A stretch of 23,758 nt of DNA from Gemmatimonadota bacterium (GTDB taxonomy: Bacteria > Gemmatimonadota > Gemmatimonadetes > Gemmatimonadales > GWC2-71-9): assembly GCA_029862935.1 (NCBI GenBank), contig JAOTWK010000014.1:1-23758 (forward strand), in the 5' to 3' direction. Below are positions 23,057-23,758 of this stretch, piece after piece. Below the pieces are notes generated by a model. The model worked only from the letters and a program-made list of their open reading frames with translations, searched no databases and had not been told where the DNA came from. Numbering within the stretch: the stretch's first letter is position 1; the number at the start of each line of letters is the position of its first letter. The translations under genes and the position numbers were made by a program.

Positions 23057-23758
23057 CGCTTCCCCGATCGAAATTCGAAGAGCCAGTGCTCGGACGGCTC
23101 CGCGATCCGTTCGGCGGGCTCTTCGCGGATCAGCAAGTACCGCCACGTGAGTCTCTGGTAGATACGCCGTCCGCGCGAGCGTGGTTCGAGCTCCTGCGGT
23201 GGGGCTATGAGAACGACCTCTACACTTATCAGCCGCCGCTCGAGGGCCGCTCCGGCGTGCGGGTGCGCGTGGACGGCGAGTGGCTGCTGATGCTGTCCTC
23301 ATATGACTACCTCGGCTTCATCGGACACCCCCGGATCACCCAGGCCGCTGTCGCGGCGGTCCGCGAATACGGGACCGGTACGGGAGGCGTACGGCTCCTG
23401 ACGGGCACGACCGACTTGCACCTGGAACTCGAGCGCGAGCTCGCAAATTTCAAGGGTACCGAGGCGGCCATTACGTTCAGCACGGGGTACGGCGCCAACC
23501 TCGCGGTCATTCCGGCGCTGATCGGGCCGCGCGATCGCGTCCTCGTAGATGCGAAGGCGCACCGTAGCATCATCGACGCTTGCCGGCTGTCGAGAGCCTC
23601 GGTCCATCGTTTCGAGCACAATGACATGACCGCACTCGAGAAGCTCCTGAGCGCTCAGCCGGGCGGACGGACTTTGGTCGTGGTGGAGGGCATATATTCA
23701 ATGGACGGCGACACGACCCCGCTTCCAGCGGTGGTCGCGTTGAAAGAGCGGTATGGTG
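23053..23758 (+). CDS. Alpha-oxoamine synthase (SPT/KBL/AONS family), 3' part missing
   Basis: 235 residues are visible before the window ends. The family uses pyridoxal phosphate to condense an amino acid with an acyl thioester, releasing CO2 and giving an amino ketone. Serine palmitoyltransferase, 2-amino-3-ketobutyrate CoA ligase and 8-amino-7-oxononanoate synthase belong to it. Visible motifs are SSYDYLGFIGHPRI, GTGTGGVRLLTGTTDLHLEL, FKGTEAAITFSTGYGAN, VDAKAHRSIIDACRLS, FEHNDM and VVVEGIYSMDGD. The cofactor lysine lies beyond the edge. An N-terminal extension of about 90 residues before the core, with FELLRWGYENDLYTYQPPLEG, resembles the longer serine-palmitoyltransferase-like forms and not the short AONS. 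The ATG overlaps the stop of the radical SAM gene. The substrate cannot be decided, but a long-chain acyl donor fits the locus. Confidence 0.88.
   Translation, partial: MTLPRSKFEEPVLGRLRDPFGGLFADQQVPPRESLVDTPSARAWFELLRWGYENDLYTYQPPLEGRSGVRVRVDGEWLLMLSSYDYLGFIGHPRITQAAVAAVREYGTGTGGVRLLTGTTDLHLELERELANFKGTEAAITFSTGYGANLAVIPALIGPRDRVLVDAKAHRSIIDACRLSRASVHRFEHNDMTALEKLLSAQPGGRTLVVVEGIYSMDGDTTPLPAVVALKERYG

Noticed and set aside
1..23758. CRISPR arrays, insertion sequences, phage genes, rRNA or integration sites
   Set aside because: No regularly spaced repeats, transposase or integrase motifs, terminal inverted repeats or RNA-gene signatures were seen on either strand.

Overview
The window is visibly GC-rich and gene-dense. 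Lipoprotein signals, an RND/MMPL-type transporter and periplasm-directed proteins point to a Gram-negative (diderm) bacterium. The mix of an M64 peptidase with a DUF1207 protein, a two-gene aconitase X and a MsbA-like ABC exporter would fit Gemmatimonadota or a related environmental phylum. That assignment is inference: no rRNA or marker gene is present.

Layout. (1) Bases 1-7642 are a minus-strand run. In transcription order it holds a diphthine-ammonia-ligase-like ATP enzyme, trehalose-6-phosphate synthase (OtsA), the large and small subunits of aconitase X, a small lipoprotein, a VOC/glyoxalase-fold protein, a SAM methyltransferase, a secreted M64 zinc peptidase and a DUF1207 protein cut by the left edge. 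Several junctions overlap, so much of this is probably co-transcribed. (2) Bases 7714-10949 (plus) hold an ABC exporter and an MFSD1-like MFS transporter, followed by a short stem-loop. (3) Bases 11205-18753 (plus) form a tightly coupled five-gene run: acyltransferase-3 membrane protein, B12-type radical SAM enzyme, GH3-like enzyme, MMPL/RND transporter and a polytopic membrane protein. The first junction is a 14-base overlap and the next three are GTGA stop/start overlaps. (4) A long-form GNAT acyltransferase (18770-19903) lies convergent on the minus strand, with a good promoter placed so that its mRNA may be leaderless. (5) From 20205 (plus) come two more B12-type radical SAM enzymes and the first two thirds of an alpha-oxoamine synthase (the serine palmitoyltransferase / KBL / AONS family), cut by the right edge.

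Regions 3-5 look like one biosynthetic locus, probably for an unusual membrane lipid or acyl-amine. An alpha-oxoamine synthase would condense an amino acid with an acyl thioester. The GNAT and GH3-like enzymes could form an amide or other acyl bond. Three radical SAM enzymes would modify unreactive carbons, the acyltransferase would decorate the product, and the MMPL and membrane proteins would move it across the envelope. I do not recognise this combination as a described pathway. The product and the order of steps are hypothesis. No tRNA, rRNA, CRISPR array, insertion sequence or phage gene was seen.
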